Positions 63,557 to 64,000 of a stretch of DNA of 64,000 nt are shown in pieces (the first letter of the stretch is position 1; every line of letters begins with the position of its first letter). The DNA lies in the NCBI RefSeq assembly GCF_000525875.1, contig NZ_AODF01000027.1, forward strand, positions 1 through 64,000, in the 5' to 3' direction. The position numbers and the translations under genes were made by a program. Source of the DNA: Listeria floridensis FSL S10-1187. GTDB taxonomy: Bacteria; Bacillota; Bacilli; Lactobacillales; Listeriaceae. The notes below the pieces were generated by a model. The model made no database searches and was not told where the DNA came from. It saw only the letters and a program-made list of their open reading frames with translations.

Positions 63557-64000
63557 ATGACTGTGAAAAATTGGAAGAAAAAAACAGCACATCTATTACT
63601 CGCAGCAAGTCTTATAACAGGAATCGCAGCACCTTTTGCTGAGAAACATGCAGAAGCCGTAAGCTCACTTGTTCCGGTTCAGCTTCTCGGAATCAATGAT
63701 TTTCACGGCGCACTGGATACTGCTTCAAAAGATGTATCTGGAAATCCGATTGGCGGAGCAGATTATCTTTCAGCCAATCTTGATCAAGCTAAAACAGATT
63801 TCCTAAGCGCTAACCAAGATGCAACGGACGCTCATTCGATTCGTGTTCAAGCCGGTGATATGGTCGGCGCAAGTCCAGCCGTATCAGGCTTACTTCAAGA
63901 TGAACCGACAATGAAAGTACTCGAAGCGATGAATTTTAAAGTCGGCACACTCGGCAACCACGAATTTGATGAAGGACTTCCAGAATATAAGCGGATTTTA
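63557..64000 (+). CDS. Secreted bifunctional 5'-nucleotidase/2',3'-cyclic phosphodiesterase (partial)
   Basis: The first 148 codons; the gene runs past the window end. A signal peptide (residues about 1-35; basic start then LLLAASLITGIAAPFA) precedes the calcineurin-like phosphoesterase domain: QLLGINDFHGALD (metal Asp/His), GADYLSANL, QAGDMVGASP and TLGNHEFDEG (metal Asn/His). Family members release phosphate from extracellular nucleotides. ATG 63557 follows GGGAGAGAG. lmo0130 is the syntenic gene in L. monocytogenes. The upstream cre site suggests catabolite control. Confidence 0.92.
   Translation, partial: MTVKNWKKKTAHLLLAASLITGIAAPFAEKHAEAVSSLVPVQLLGINDFHGALDTASKDVSGNPIGGADYLSANLDQAKTDFLSANQDATDAHSIRVQAGDMVGASPAVSGLLQDEPTMKVLEAMNFKVGTLGNHEFDEGLPEYKRIL

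Overview
The window is a chromosomal segment of a low-to-moderate-GC Gram-positive bacterium, almost certainly a member of the genus Listeria in the broad sense. Gene order and individual features match the Listeria chromosome: lysS-dusB-folK-folB-folP, an LhrC small-RNA array next to cysK, hslO-coaX-ftsH, a TilS/HprT fusion, mfd-pth-ctc-ldh, prs-glmU with two spoVG copies, purR-ispE-veg-rsmA-rnmV, tatD-metG, rsmI-yabB-yabA-yaaT-holB, an RsbR paralogue beside holB, and an EAL gene between an IMP-dehydrogenase-family gene and a 5'-nucleotidase. It differs from L. monocytogenes at several points, so I place it in the Listeria genus but not in a species.

Layout. 1-600: 5' end of a 16S rRNA gene (minus strand) with two tandem promoters. 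598-4979: lysS, dusB and the folate genes. 5030-6400: six tandem LhrC-type sRNA genes. 6468-21800: a long minus-strand run covering cysteine synthesis, the Hsp33 chaperone, CoA synthesis, FtsH, tRNA-lysidine/purine salvage, cell division (DivIC), a lipid flippase, transcription-coupled repair, Pth and Ctc. 22135-29187 (plus strand): ldh, then a complete agmatine deiminase operon (ptcA, antiporter, aguA, arcC), an RpiR-type regulator and a UPF0145 gene. This block lies between ldh and prs, the site that holds the prfA-hly virulence cluster in L. monocytogenes. 29230-43138 (minus): prs, glmU with a possible attenuator leader, two spoVG genes, a MacB-type ABC exporter, purR, a ChbG-type deacetylase, ispE, veg, rsmA, rnmV, a resuscitation-factor-like 3D protein and tatD. 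43287-52879: metG, a large secreted repeat protein (plus strand), then rsmI to holB. 53078-64000: accessory and regulatory genes, including an RsbR paralogue, HAD phosphatase, Cas4/DinG-type helicase, ung, a DUF2165 membrane protein, two divergent PrfA-like Crp/Fnr regulators, the IMPDH-family gene, GNAT, EAL phosphodiesterase and a truncated 5'-nucleotidase.

Sequence quality. At least 13 genes carry one or more single-base frameshifts, nearly all in homopolymer runs. Removing them restores a whole number of codons and the expected family length each time. I treat these as sequencing or assembly errors, give full-length coordinates for the genes, and state where each shift lies.

The points most worth a second look are the agmatine operon at the virulence-cluster site, the six-copy LhrC array with an internal duplication, the candidate attenuator upstream of glmU, the divergent PrfA-like regulator pair, and the 1002-residue secreted protein without a cell-wall anchor.
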